From NCBI GenBank assembly GCA_018287875.1, contig JAGVVL010000013.1, forward strand, positions 3,038,001-3,102,000: a stretch of 64,000 nt of DNA. Reading direction: 5' to 3'. A model generated the notes under the pieces. That model was not told the DNA's origin. It saw only the letters and a list, made by a program, of their open reading frames with translations, and did no database searches. Shown in pieces: positions 21,216 to 32,556 of the stretch. Both the position numbers and the translations under genes were made by a program. This DNA is from Nigrospora sphaerica (taxonomy: Eukaryota > Ascomycota > Sordariomycetes > Amphisphaeriales > Apiosporaceae). Position 1 is the stretch's first letter; every line of letters starts with the position of its first letter.

Positions 21216-24200
21216 ATGTCTGAGGTACAGGCTCGATCTCAGGCACCCGCCTCTCGGGGCCGAGGCGGCGGTCGCGGAGGTAGAGCAGGATTCGGCGGCC
21301 GCAGCGAAGGCAGAACCACCACTAGACGCGCCAACGGCGATAAGGCTGCCGCATCAGACTCTGCGTTCGACGATGACGGCGACATCAGCCAGCTTCGAAA
21401 GCAGTACGGCGACAAGCTCGGCATGCTGAAGGAGATGTTCTCAGATTGGTCCGACGCCGACATTCTGTATGCTCTGCAGGAGACAGAGGGCGACCTGGAG
21501 GTTGCCGCTACACGCATCTCAGAGGGTGCGTGACCAGCTCGCCTTTTCTTCCTCCCCCGTTGCCCTTTCTGCATTCCATCCAGCTGACTTAGCCCTTCCC
21601 CACAGGTACCGTTGCACAATGGGGCGAGGTTTCCAAGACCAAGAAGGCTCCCAAGCCAAAGGCGAAGGACACCGCTGCCGTCGTGACGGACGCGACTGGC
21701 GCTAGACCGACCCGCGGCGGCCGCGCCGACGGAGGTCGCGGCGGACGTGGTGCCCGAGGCAGCGAGCGAGCTCGCGGCGGTGGTAGAGGCCGCGCCACTA
21801 CGACCACGACGAACGGCCACCGGCCCCAGGACGCCCAGCAGCTGTCGGTCCCCACAGATGAGGCCTCGGGCTGGGGCAATGCCATTACAAGCGAAGACGC
21901 GACTACGAGCGAATGGGTAACCGGATCGGGAACGGGCACCGGTGCCTGGGGAACTGCTCCCACCACAACCCCCGCCGCCGCCGCCGCTACGACTTCTACC
22001 ACTACTAACACGACCACGACCGACACCCCGAAAGCTGCCCCTCCTCCCGCTACCACCACCGAGACCGCCCCCACGCCCGCTGCTGCACCTGCTGCCGCCG
22101 CACCGGCCGCGGAGAAGCCCAAGACGTGGGCGAGCATGCTGCGGAGCACGACCGCACCCAAGCCCGCTGCCCCCAAGCCCAAGGAAGCTCCTGCTCCCAA
22201 ACCCGCCGAACCCATTGATCCTCTGCCTCCCGCCGAGCCTGCTGTCCCCGAGCCTGAAGCCGAGGTTGTCGCACCGCCTGAGGAACCCGCTCCCCAGCCG
22301 AAACAGCAGCAACCTATCCCCATAACGCCTGCCGTCCCCAAGCCCGAGACACCCAAGGTGGCCGAGCCCGAGGTGGCCCTGCCGCCGCCCGAGGATGATC
22401 TTACCAAGAAGAACCTCGAGCAGCTTCCCGACGAATCTCACCCGCCCGCCACCGCCACGGTTGCCAGCACGACGGCCGACTCGTGGGACCACCGCCCGTC
22501 TTCCCAGCCGCAGAACCCTGCCGTCACCCCCCTCTCAGCCTCGCAAGCTCAACACCAGTCGGCACGAGCTGGTACCAGCGGTTTTGCTGCCACCGCCCTC
22601 AAGGCTACCGAGCGTCCTGCTCGTGTGCCCAACTACCAGCGGCGCGTGCTGGAGCAAGAAGAGGCTGTCCGCATGCCCGGCAACCGCGAAGTTGATCGCA
22701 CTGCCGTTCAGTTCGGCGCCTTCAGCCTGAACGGAGCCGAGGATGATATCGATGGAGACCGCGAGGAAGCCGAGACCAGAGCCCAGCCCCCGGTGGACTC
22801 GCCTGTCCAGCCTCGCGCAGCGCTTCCTCCGGCGACGCAGCCCGCTGCCGTCCCCGAACCATTTGCAGCTGCCGCTGCCCAGAAGCCTGCTGCGGCCGTG
22901 CCGCAAGCCGCCGGTGCTGCTGGTACTGCCCCGCCCTGTTTGCATAACCATGAGAGTGTCGGTACTGACGAGTCTTCAGCTACGCCCGTCGCACCCCCCA
23001 CGGGACCTTCTGCTGCCATGGCTGCTCAGCGTATGTCGCCATATCTTCCCCATGCGCTTCCCGCCGCCCAATGCGTGACTAACAAGCAGCATATAGCCCC
23101 GCAAGTACCGCCGGTCAACCAGCAATTCGGTGGACGTTTCGGCCAGGTCGCCATGCCGGACCAGTCGTCTTTCCCCCCCAAGCAGCCCTACGAGGCGTTT
23201 GGTCAGCCCCCGGCCACCACTGCACCGGAAGGCTTTGGTAGCTTCCCCACCCCCACGACGCAGGCTCCCACTGCCGGCGCCTTCAGCTCAGCGCCCGCTG
23301 ACTACTCGGCGTACTACACGGCCGACCAGCACGGCCGTGGCTCATACAACTATTACACAAACCAATACAACCAGAACCAGGGTGCTGGTCACAACGAAGG
23401 CCCCTCGTCGCACCAGCGACCTTTTGGCGGCTACAACGCTGCCTCTCAGAACGATAACCTCTCTCAATACCCGCAGAGCGCGTCGCAGCCATCGCGCTAC
23501 GGAGCTGCGGCCGGCGCCGATGCACAAAACAGCGGCCACAACACGCCTAACCCCACGACGCAGGCCCAGCAGCAGGCGGCCCAGAGCACCGGCCCGCAGT
23601 CAAACCTGCACCAGCAGCCCCCGGCCAACTCGTACCCCTACGGACACCCGTACTACTCTAGCCCCTTCTACGCTCAGTACATGAACACCAACTATGGTGG
23701 TGGCTACGGCCAGGGCGCCTACGGTGCCGGCCCCTACGGAAAGGGCAACTTTTACGGCAGCCCCAGCCACTATGGATCTTCGCACCAGGGACCCTACGAG
23801 CACAGTTCGTCACCGGCCACCAGCGGTTTCGGCCAGTCGGCGCTCGGCGGCCGTGACAGCGGTCTGGGATCCAGCATTGACAACTACGGTGGCCGTGGCG
23901 GCTCGGGACCGGCGGCCGCGCCCGGCCTCGGCAACAGCAGCTTCGGACACGATGCCTTCGGCCGCGCCGGCTCGGGCTACCAATCGCAAGGTGCGCAGTC
24001 CTTCAGCGGACCCAGCGGCCAGGCGGGCTCGGCCAACGACGACCTGAAGCCGTACGGCGAGGCCAAGGCGGCCGGCGGCCCCAGCCCTTCGCTCACGGCG
24101 GCGGCCCGTCCCGGCTCGGCCACCAACAACACGCCCAGCCAGTCAGGTCTGCCCCCGCCTCAGTCGGGTACCCAGGGCATGGCTGGCTACGGTGGTTACC

Positions 24201-24376
24201 CGTCGCACATGGGCGGTGGTCACGGTCTCCACGGCGCGCAGACGGGCGGCAGCGGCTACGGTCTGAGCGGCGCGGGCGCGCAGGGCCACGGCACCAACCC
24301 GTACGGCGGATACGGTGCCTACAACGCCTTCAACAGCTACGGCCGGCAGCAGGGCGGTTGGGGCAACAACTACTAG
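21216..24376 (+). CDS. DEF1: RNA polymerase II degradation factor Def1-like, CUE domain and Q/G/N/Y-rich tail
   Basis: Adaptor that, in yeast, promotes ubiquitination and removal of stalled RNA polymerase II. Exons 21216-21525, 21606-23030 and 23097-24376, about 1004 residues. After an RGG-rich N-terminus, the CUE domain spans about 57-104 (ISQLRKQYGDKLGMLKEMF, then DADILYALQETEGDLEVAATRISEG) and continues across intron 1 into TVAQWGEV. Next come an RGG block, a long Ala/Pro/Glu/Lys-rich disordered stretch, and a C-terminal third rich in Gln, Asn, Gly, Ser and Tyr, prion-like as in yeast Def1. Intron 2 (66 nt) is read-through in frame but has a full set of signals: GTATGT, GACTAAC and ATATAG. 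If retained it would add 22 residues. A 417-codon frame on the opposite strand is a composition shadow. Confidence 0.9.
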
Positions 24377-25453
24377 ACGAGCAGAATTGGGGCTCGCCGC
24401 CACGACGGACCCGAACAACGGTCAATCTGGATGTTCGCCACCTTGATGATTTCACTGGAGGGTCGTCACGACCCGACTACGAATACGCCACGACTCCACC
24501 TCAGGCAGAGGAAATAATGATTTTTGTGAACTTTTCTCTCGTTGGCTTGACAGGGCTTGCATGGAAATGGACATAAAAGTTTGTCTTCTGGCTTTTGTCT
24601 CGTCATTGCGGAAAAATGGAAGTGGATGGACGGACGTCTCGTTTTTCTTTTGCGGTTCAGTGGACTTGGGGAGCCACACAGCGGCGTGTACGATGTTTTT
24701 TTCTTCCTTGTTACAGAAAACAACCCCAAACGGCCCCCCTCGATATTACGATAATGCCTCGCCCCCATGACTCTTCTGCAAGGGCGCGCCGAGGCGGAGA
24801 GGGAGGGGGGCTCCACGGCTCTCTCGTTGCGAATGCGTCGCGCACACTGTACTCGATAGCTATACCAGGGATAGGTCATACGTGCTGATGGGCCAGCATG
24901 GGAAAAGAGGATGGAGCCGACAATAGAGATGATTTGTTGGCTGTACGTGGGAATGTGTCGTGAGGAGGCCATTCTTGCCCTGCGTGTCGGCTATTTGTAG
25001 TGTGCTCGCTCCTGGGGTAGCGTGTAGCGTGGATAGGTAGGGATGAGTAAGCAGTGATGAATGGGCTGGACTGGACGCCCGGCCATGACGCGGATCCGCA
25101 GGTCGAGAGAGATCGGCATGTCAAGCGGAGGGCGCGCAGAAACCCACAGGTTTTCCAGAGCCGGCGTCGGCCTTTGGCCACGGCTGCGCATCAGCTCTTT
25201 GGGGGGGGCGCTATTTCGGGAGCGCCCTCTCGCCTACTCGCACTGCCGCGCCTTCTCCTCCTTGAAATACTTGTAGACGCTGGGCTGTCTATCAGCTGCA
25301 CGAAGACTCTCACCATCACACGCGCTCTCCCTCACCACACCCGCTTTCCCCAGACGCTCGGTTCCGCGCGACCGGACCAACTCGCTCCGGACCCGACCGG
25401 AGCCCCTTTGGCACCGAAGAGGGGACCGTCAGACACAGGCACCCGTTTCGGCC
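24377..25453. other. Intergenic: DEF1 3' region and dehydrogenase promoter
   Basis: No gene is supported. The first 350 bases are AT-richer and probably hold the DEF1 3' untranslated region; the last 200 bases are pyrimidine-rich and precede the dehydrogenase start. Confidence 0.6.
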
Positions 25454-26515
25454 ATGATGGCAGCGCCGTCGTCGTCGCCGCCGCCGACGCACGTCCACAT
25501 CGTGGCGCTCGAGACATTCTGGGTGCCGCTGCCGCGGTTCACGGCGCCGGCGGGGACGACGCTGACGGTGACGGAGTACGCGCGCACGGCGGCGGATGAG
25601 GTGGCGGATCGCATCGCGACGGCCGACGTGGTGTTGCTGTCGGTGGCGCCGTTGACGGCGGCGTCGTTGGCGCCGGCGGTGAGCCCGCGGCTGCGCATGG
25701 TGGCCGTCGTGGCGGCCGGCACCGACAGCGTCGACCTCGCCGCCTGCGCCGCGCGCGGCGTCCACGTCGCCAACACGCCCGGCGCCAACGCCGCCAGCGT
25801 CGCCAACCACGCCATCGCCCTCTACTTCGCCACCCGCCGCGCCCTGCTGCCCACCACGCGCCTCCTCGCCCGGGGCGACTGGCTCCTCCCCAGCATCGGC
25901 CCCGGCGTCGTCGCCGCCCTCGACGGGCCCTCGGGACGGCCCCCCCGCACCGCCGCCCAGGAGACGCTCGGCATCGTCGGCTACGGCGCCGTCGGCCGCC
26001 ACGTGGCCGCCATGGCGGCGGCGCTCGGCATGCGCGTGCTCGTGGCGGGCCGCAAGGGCGCCGGCGGCCCCGGGGACGGCGCGGGGGCCGGGGACGACGA
26101 CGGCCGCACGCCCTTCGCGCGGGTGCTGCGCGAGGCGACGGCGCTCGTGCTCTGCGTGCCGCTGACGGCGGCGACGCGGCACCTCGTGGGCGCGGCCGAG
26201 CTGGCGGCGCTGGCGGGGCGCGACGCCGTGCTCGTCAACGTGGCGCGCGGCGGCGTCGTCGACGAGGCCGCCCTCGCCGCCGCCCTGCGCGCCGGCGCCC
26301 TCGCCGGCGCCGCCACCGACGTCTACGCCGCCGAGCCCGCCGGCCCCGCCACGAGCCCCCTCCTCGACCCCGCCCTCGCCGCCGCCGGCCTCAACCTCGT
26401 CGCCACCCCCCACGTCGCCTGGTGCGCCGACGAGACCAACACCAACTACAACCGCATCACGGCCGAGAACATCGACTCTTGGCTCCGCGGCGAGCCCACC
26501 AACACCGTCGTGTGA
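25454..26515 (+). CDS. D-isomer-specific 2-hydroxyacid dehydrogenase (NAD-binding)
   Basis: NAD(P)H-dependent oxidoreductase that interconverts D-2-hydroxyacids and 2-oxoacids (glyoxylate/hydroxypyruvate reductase-like); soluble and single-exon, 353 residues, normal for the family. Motifs in order: VVAAGTDSVDL and NTPGANAASVANHA (substrate-domain hinge), the Rossmann loop GIVGYGAVG at 173-181, CVPLTAATRHLVG, and the catalytic triad Arg265 in VNVARGGVVDEAAL, Glu294 in DVYAAEPAG and His320 in ATPHVAW. A GAGG-rich insert (202-216) after the nucleotide-binding helix looks like a low-complexity surface loop. Nearly every codon ends in G or C, and Ala is strongly over-represented, more so than in most neighbours; this produces a 533-codon antisense shadow frame. 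Start: ATG ATG at 25454/25457; either may be used. Substrate is not predictable from sequence alone. Confidence 0.92.
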   Translation: MMAAPSSSPPPTHVHIVALETFWVPLPRFTAPAGTTLTVTEYARTAADEVADRIATADVVLLSVAPLTAASLAPAVSPRLRMVAVVAAGTDSVDLAACAARGVHVANTPGANAASVANHAIALYFATRRALLPTTRLLARGDWLLPSIGPGVVAALDGPSGRPPRTAAQETLGIVGYGAVGRHVAAMAAALGMRVLVAGRKGAGGPGDGAGAGDDDGRTPFARVLREATALVLCVPLTAATRHLVGAAELAALAGRDAVLVNVARGGVVDEAALAAALRAGALAGAATDVYAAEPAGPATSPLLDPALAAAGLNLVATPHVAWCADETNTNYNRITAENIDSWLRGEPTNTVV

Positions 26516-27398
26516 GGAAACCCGGAAACGGAGGGGGCGGTGCGGGAGAGAGCAAGGGAAAGGGGGGTAAAGGTCGGCTGGTTCGGGAAATCCCGAGTCG
26601 TGGCTGCAGCGGGGCATCTCGACGCCAAGTTCCGTCGCTGGGGGGGACGGACCATTTATCCACAGGCGCGCGCGGGAATGGAACGGGATATATGTGTATG
26701 CCCGTGGGCAACTTCCAAATGGCAGTGGGAGTAACCGATGTATCGGAGTACGTCCCCGAATCCCCGGCACCAGTAAGAGGGCTTTTAGTTGTATTTCTCT
26801 TCTACGCGTCTCTATGCCTCGAAAAGTCCAAGGGGCGCTTGCTGCCCCTATCGGGCTCAGCACTTTTGGCTGGGTGGCCCCTCTTTGCCCCCTCCCCCTC
26901 CTAGTTTGGATATTCATCGCGTACGTGTCTGTACGTACTGTAGTAAATAAAACCCCTTAGATACGACCCGAACAGCCCTGGCCGTCAGTCTTTCGCCACG
27001 TGCATACCCCGGTGGTGGCCATGCGGTGGGATAGCGTCGATCGAATGGTGTCAAGAAGTCGACATCGCCACTTCCTGTTCAGCCGCCTCTGCACGTGGCT
27101 GCTGGCCGTCTTTTTGACAACACGGTCGGGAAGCCATTCCTGCATCGTGGCGCCGTGCGGACCATAAAAAGGATACGAGCCGCCTTCGGATGGTCCTTCT
27201 CCTGGATCCGTGGTTTCCCCATGGGCAGAGAGACCCAGCCCGGCTTGACGTCTGGATGCGTTACGAGAGACTAGCCACCCCCCGGCATACAAGGGGGTTA
27301 GGGTCACTGGTGGCCCCGGCGACGTGTCGCCCTCTTGCCCCCAAACGAGCGGGCTTCCCTCTCGGGACCCGAGGGGGCCGTCCACACCACGAACCGCC
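26516..27398. other. Intergenic: convergent 3' ends
   Basis: The gap between the dehydrogenase stop (plus) and the DUF3405 stop (minus), expected to contain both 3' untranslated regions. Frames on the minus strand here are extensions of shadow frames in the DUF3405 gene; no independent gene is supported. Confidence 0.6.
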
Positions 27399-29811
27399 TC
27401 ACGAGTAGGGTAGCCACGACTCGCTCCGGTAGCCAGGGTGGGTGGGCTCGACGTCCTTGATAGGGTGCAGCAACATGGGCGGCAGGCAGGGCCGGCCGTG
27501 TTCCGACTCCCAAGCGGGGCCGCCGATGCCCGTGTCCTCCCAGCCCATCCAGTTGAGGTAGAGGCGCTGAGGCGGGTTCGCGCGGTAGTACCAAGTGCTG
27601 CCGCTGAAGCGGCCCTCGTGGCCCCAGGCCATGGCGCTGCCGAAGCCGCCGCTGTCGCCGTGCGGCCCGCCGTTGAACCAGCGGGCCAGCGACGCCGCCG
27701 GCCACGCCCGGTCGAACCAGACGGGCATGGGCGCGTAGACGGCCTTGAGCCCGTGGAGCAGCGCCACCGTCTGCGTCGTCGACTCCGAGTACACGTGGTT
27801 CCCCCGCAGGTTCTCCACGTGCATGATGTCGAGCAGCCGCTTCGAGATGCGCGACTGCGTGATGATGGTGGTCCGCTGCGGCAGCTCGGCCGACTTGTGC
27901 TCCGAGTCGTTGAAACCCCACACGTAGTCCCAATTGATCCAGCCGCTGCCGGCCGGTATGAACATGGGCGCGAGCGTGATGACGTCGGCCTCTTCTCCCA
28001 CGCCCCATTCGTAGTTGTCGTCCTCGGCCTTCGCCACCGGCGGCTTGGGCCCGACCGGGTTGACGAAGGGCAGCTTGGGCGGGCCCCAGACCGTGTCCTG
28101 CCCCGACACCCGCTCCACCTGTTTCCGGAAGTCCGTGTCGTAGTCGCCGTGAATCGACGGCATGTAGTACCGCTCGCTGCGCTCCCACAGCCCGCGGCGC
28201 GGTTGCTTCTTGGCAAAGGCCACCAGCTTCTCGAGGTAGTCGTAGTGGTGTCCCGTCAGTCGTGAGTCGAGCTCCCAGTTCCAGACGTAATCGAATTCGG
28301 GATACTCCTGGGCGAACTTCTGGACCGACAGCCACTGGGCGATGTGCACCGTGGCCACCTTTTCGGGGTCCAGCTTGGGATACGTGGACCGCACCGCCTG
28401 ATCGTTCCAGAGAATCGCCATGGACGCGAACTCGGGCGGCACGTTCTCGCGGAGCACGTGGCGGTACGTGTCCTCGTCGTCCCAGATGGACAGGGCCGGG
28501 TCCTTGACGTGGACGAGGAGGAACACTTGATACTGCCCTCCCGTGCGCAAGGATAGCTCCGTCACGAGCGAACGGAGGATTTGCTTGTCGTTCTCGCTGT
28601 ACGTCTTCCCTGTGTAGGTCCGGATGAGAAGTGCGGTCCTCTCTTCCTTGGCCGCTACGCCCGAGTCGAGCGTGGCTTGACGTAACTGGCCACGGTACAC
28701 ATCCCGCCGCGCCACCTTGGGAGCCTCCTTAGTAGTGTCTGGTGCTGATCGTCTCAGCTCCTCGTTCACCTGCGTGAGCTCCTCCGACGGGTAAACCCCC
28801 GCCAAGAAGGGATTGGGCTTTTTGGCCAGATTGAAGCGAGCCTTGTTCTTCAGGACGCATTTCTCTTGCAACTGGCCCCAATTGACCTTGTCCCAGGCCG
28901 CCGGTGACCTCTGAGGCTTGTTGGTCCGGGGGTAGCCGTACGGGCCCAGTCGCGTCTCGCGCTCAAAGCACAAGTTTCCGTCAACGTCCAGCGCATTGAA
29001 GCTGCCAAATGCGGGCGCCGGGAAGTCGTGAGGGGTGCCTCGGAAGGTTTGAATGTCGTCGGCCTCGGTAAAAGCACCGTCCGGGCCCTCGCAGGGCACG
29101 TACTCGGCCTTGTTCGCAGCCGCCCATTCCTTTCCGTTGTAGTCTGGATACGGGTTGAAAATATCAGGCTTGTCGCGACTGAAGTCGACCAGCGTCTCGG
29201 CGGGCTTCAATGCAGCCTCGTGCTGCCGACGCCGGGGGGCCGTTTTATTGACCAGGGTGGCCAGCGTGTTTCCGTAGACGGCGCCGGCGCCCTCTTCTCT
29301 ACATCGCAACTGTCAACATGCCCGGCGCAACCCGAGTCGGTCCTGGGAGAACTTACGATTCCAGAGTGGCGTACTCGGCCTCAAATTGTACCCGCATTTC
29401 ATGCTCCTTGCGTTCGCGCTCCTGTTGCGCGCGCGCCTCGTCCTGCTCCTGCTGCTTCTTCTTCCTCTCCTCCGCGACGGCGGCCGAGGCGGCGGCCCCG
29501 GCGGTTTCGGACTCCTGCGCTGCGGGTTTGGACTCCTGGGCGGCAGTGTTGGACTCGTGCGCGACGCCTGGGCCGCTGGCGGGCCGCAAGGGCGCCTGCG
29601 CCCCCGGGAGCGCGTTCGCCTTGGGGATGGCCGGGTCGCCGCCCGACGTGTCGTGCCAGGCGGGCGAATGGGCGATGTGCGTCTCCAGGGCCCGGATCTC
29701 GCCGAGCGACCGGCTGGACAGGATCCAGAAGAGGGAGATGACGAACAAGGCCAAAGACAGGAAGCGCGTAGGCCGCGCGCAGAGGCGGCGTGGCACCAGT
29801 CCACCCAGCAT
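27399..29811 (-). CDS. DUF3405 family protein, type II membrane-anchored
   Basis: Exons 29811-29357 and 29298-27399, 784 residues. The 58-nt intron (donor GTAAGT, acceptor TGTAG) is the only junction that keeps phase, joining TLES to EEGAGAVYG. After a basic start (RRLCARPTR) one hydrophobic segment at about 16-32 (FLSLALFVISLFWIL) predicts a type II anchor in the secretory pathway. Residues about 110-150 form a Glu/Gln/Arg-rich coiled coil (KKKQQEQDEARAQQERERKE). The large C-terminal part is the fungal DUF3405 domain: ALLIRTYTGKTYSENDKQ, YQVFLLVHVKD, HIAQWLSVQKF, YVWNWELDSRLTGHHYDYL, VWGFNDSEHKSAELPQRTTIITQSRISKRLL and a Trp-rich end. The WELDSR segment resembles an acidic motif of GT-A glycosyltransferases, so a Golgi sugar-transfer role is possible but unproved. 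I took ATG 29811; the upstream frame starts only with non-ATG codons. Confidence 0.88.
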
Positions 29812-32556
29812 GGTGGCGACGAGATTTCCGCGGCGCGCTGACGAAGGACGAAGGGGACGGATGGGGCGAGAGGCGTTTCGCTCGCCGTGCGACGTGCTCA
29901 AGTAATACCAAGTCGCTCAGAAGTCAAGAGGCGCGAGACATGACGGATTGCTGGCACGATGCACGGAACAGATGCCCTCGGGCCCCGAAGTCACTTTGGG
30001 CGCCCAGCAGGAAATTGCCTGCTGTTTGCTGTCAACCGCCGACGCACGAGCGCGTGCGCTGCGCTTCGGAAAGAGGGAGGGGGAGCAGGTGCGGGTGCGT
30101 TGGCACTGACGCTGTCAGTCGCCAGGGAGTGAAAAGCCAAAGAAGGCGTCGCCGTGCTGATGGGAACGAGAGACGGGCAAAAAGAAGAAGGGGAGGAAGA
30201 GAAAGAGAGATAGCAATTGGGTACAAGAGACGGGGTGGGATGGGGAGAGTCTAGAGGCGAAAAGGGGAGAGTCGAGAGAACAGAATGTCATACCGACGCT
30301 ACACCAATAGGTGTATTACGCAGCCAGACAGCCACGCTCTAACACGCCGGGGGAGACGGCGGAGATGGATGTACTTGATAGGGGGGGTTGCGCGGCGCGG
30401 TACCTCTCGATCGTCCCCTCCCCCCGGTCAGTGCATCCAAGCCCGGGTGGGCGTTTCGAATTTCCATGTGGAGTCGGGTTTCTCCAGACTGACGATCAGC
30501 TGCGGCTACAAACATGGAACGGGCAAATAATCGAGACGCGTTGGAGGCGACGGGATGGGATGGGATGGGCTCGCAAAAGACTTTTCCTGTCCGCCCTGCA
30601 TTCATTACCTCCGTCCAGCGGCCGGGCGGGCAAATAAAAAAACGCCCAGGACTTGAAAAGGAAGCTGGGGTGATCAGGGGGAGCTGCCGGTACTTGCAAC
30701 CCCCCCGTCGTACCTACATTGGCGTGCATGCAGGCCCGGCCATGTTGATTACGTGCAGCCATTCCCTATCCCATCGTGGAATCCAATCCCCCCTACGGGA
30801 ATATCCTGGGGCCCGTCCTTTGGGCCTCCTTCCCCCTCCCCTCTTCTTATCCAATTGCTCTGTCCTTACATGTACTTTACCTACTTGTGTGTGACCGTGT
30901 TCTGGCCCCTTGGCGGGGCTCCCGCGGCTCTATCCGTGCTTTTCGAGGGCGCGCCCAGGGAAGCCAGGTACATACTCCAAACCCAGAACTCGATGTACGT
31001 GGCATACCATCCCTGTGAAGTTCGGTGGCCTTTTGCCGAGTTACGCCCACAACTCAACGCGGTACAGATTGGTCCACCACAAACACGCACAGTCTCTTCG
31101 CGTCGGTTGACAGCTCTTGCGTTCAGAGGCTGCCGGTTTTTGGCAGGGGGTCCCCAATTTAACTGCCATCCCCCCACCAAATACCTTGCAATGCCAATCC
31201 CCCCTCTCGGTCCCAGCGCCGCTAGTCACATCACTCATCACCGCATCCATCCCGAAGGAGGAGGAGGGGCAGGACCCCGATGAGTACCTTATTCGTCTCC
31301 TGTTCCGATCCCAACCCAGATATTCCTCGGCGCGAGGGTAGAACGACCGGCACTACTTCCGCACGTGCGGATTCACCGGGAGCGTGCTTCGTCCTCCCCC
31401 CGTGCAAGGTCCTTCCTTCGTTAGCTCCGAACCCCGAAAAAGGGAACGACCAAAGCACCACCCACACATAGCTGTGGGTGAACAACCTGAGAAGAGAGGG
31501 AGGAGGGAGCGTGGCCTGCTGCAGGGCTGAAGTGCCGACGCGTCAGCGCTAGGATTGCAAAAACGGCTCGTCCAATGGCGACTTCGAATCCCTGTCGCGA
31601 CGTAAGATTTTGGCAAAAGTCCCCGGGACTTGGCGGCTTTATCGCGGTAGCTTCGACGACGGTGATGCCGTGCCACCAGCCGCGTGCGCCGTTTGGGCTC
31701 AAGGTCGCAACTGTCTTTTGTCGGCCGAGCCCAGTTGACGGCCAGCGGACCGTCGATTTTGTCTCAGAAAGGGGCGGCAGCTTGACCACCCGCGCCCGTC
31801 GACAGACACGTCGACACAGAAGCGTGAGCGGACACGTACCAGCTGTCGTTACGTTGTCCAGACTGCGCTGTACTGTGCTTACTGTGTTGGCTTACTTGGC
31901 GGTAACGGGACGGGAACGATCGCAGCGCCCCACGCGAAGGATGTGTCGGTCAAACGGCATCAAGGAATACGGGCGCTTGGTTTATTATCTTGGTTTGTAT
32001 TGTTCGAGTCTATCGTTGGTGCTACCCATTCTCGAGCAGCCGAAACAGGGTCTGAACCGGCAGCTTCACGTGGAAAACCGAGACGGCTGGTTTCTCGCCC
32101 GGAGCGACATGACAGCTGAGCCATGTCCCATCACATTCTTCCGTCTGGGTCCCGGGCTCTCCAGAGTCCGCCCGGGAAACCCTCCCTCAGCCCCTCCGCA
32201 GGGACGACGGGCCGCAGGAGGCCGAGATGCAAAAACAAGCCCTCATGCGGCCGCGTATGCAGCGCCGTGCCCGCGCCCAAACATCAAGGAAAAAAGATGC
32301 TGCGCCATGGCAGTCAAAAGGGGTGGAACCCCCGGATACCGAAAATCGGGTATATCGCAGGCAAACCCAAGGTATCAAAACAAAGATCCGGCCAACTCCG
32401 TGCGCTGGTGCGAGCCAAATAACAACATGGAACCGCGAGCGGCATTACAAAACGTCCTAATATGGGGACATATGGTGAAGAAGATGGGCGTCGGTGCGTA
32501 GACAAAGGAGATTCCGTTACTTGCCGTGAGTCGGGACGCCTCGACGACGCCCGGCC
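29812..32556. other. Intergenic: DUF3405 promoter and 3' flank of the LIM gene
   Basis: About 2.7 kb with no supported gene. A 308-codon plus-strand frame at 31575-32501 exists but shows no domain, signal or coding-like composition, and its end overlaps the 3' region of the LIM gene on the other strand. Confidence 0.55.

Noticed and set aside
21239..22492. 417-codon minus-strand open frame
   Set aside because: Antisense to the low-complexity part of DEF1; Gly/Arg/Ser-rich with no domain.
25316..26917. 533-codon minus-strand open frame
   Set aside because: Antisense to the dehydrogenase with intact catalytic residues; it is open because nearly all codons of the real gene end in G or C.
26957..28335. 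Long minus-strand frames (419 and 343 codons) overlapping the DUF3405 gene
   Set aside because: Out-of-frame shadows of the DUF3405 coding sequence, dominated by Arg, Ser and Thr.
31575..32501. 308-codon plus-strand open frame
   Set aside because: No recognisable motif and irregular composition; no supporting splice or start context. Could only be rescued by transcript evidence.
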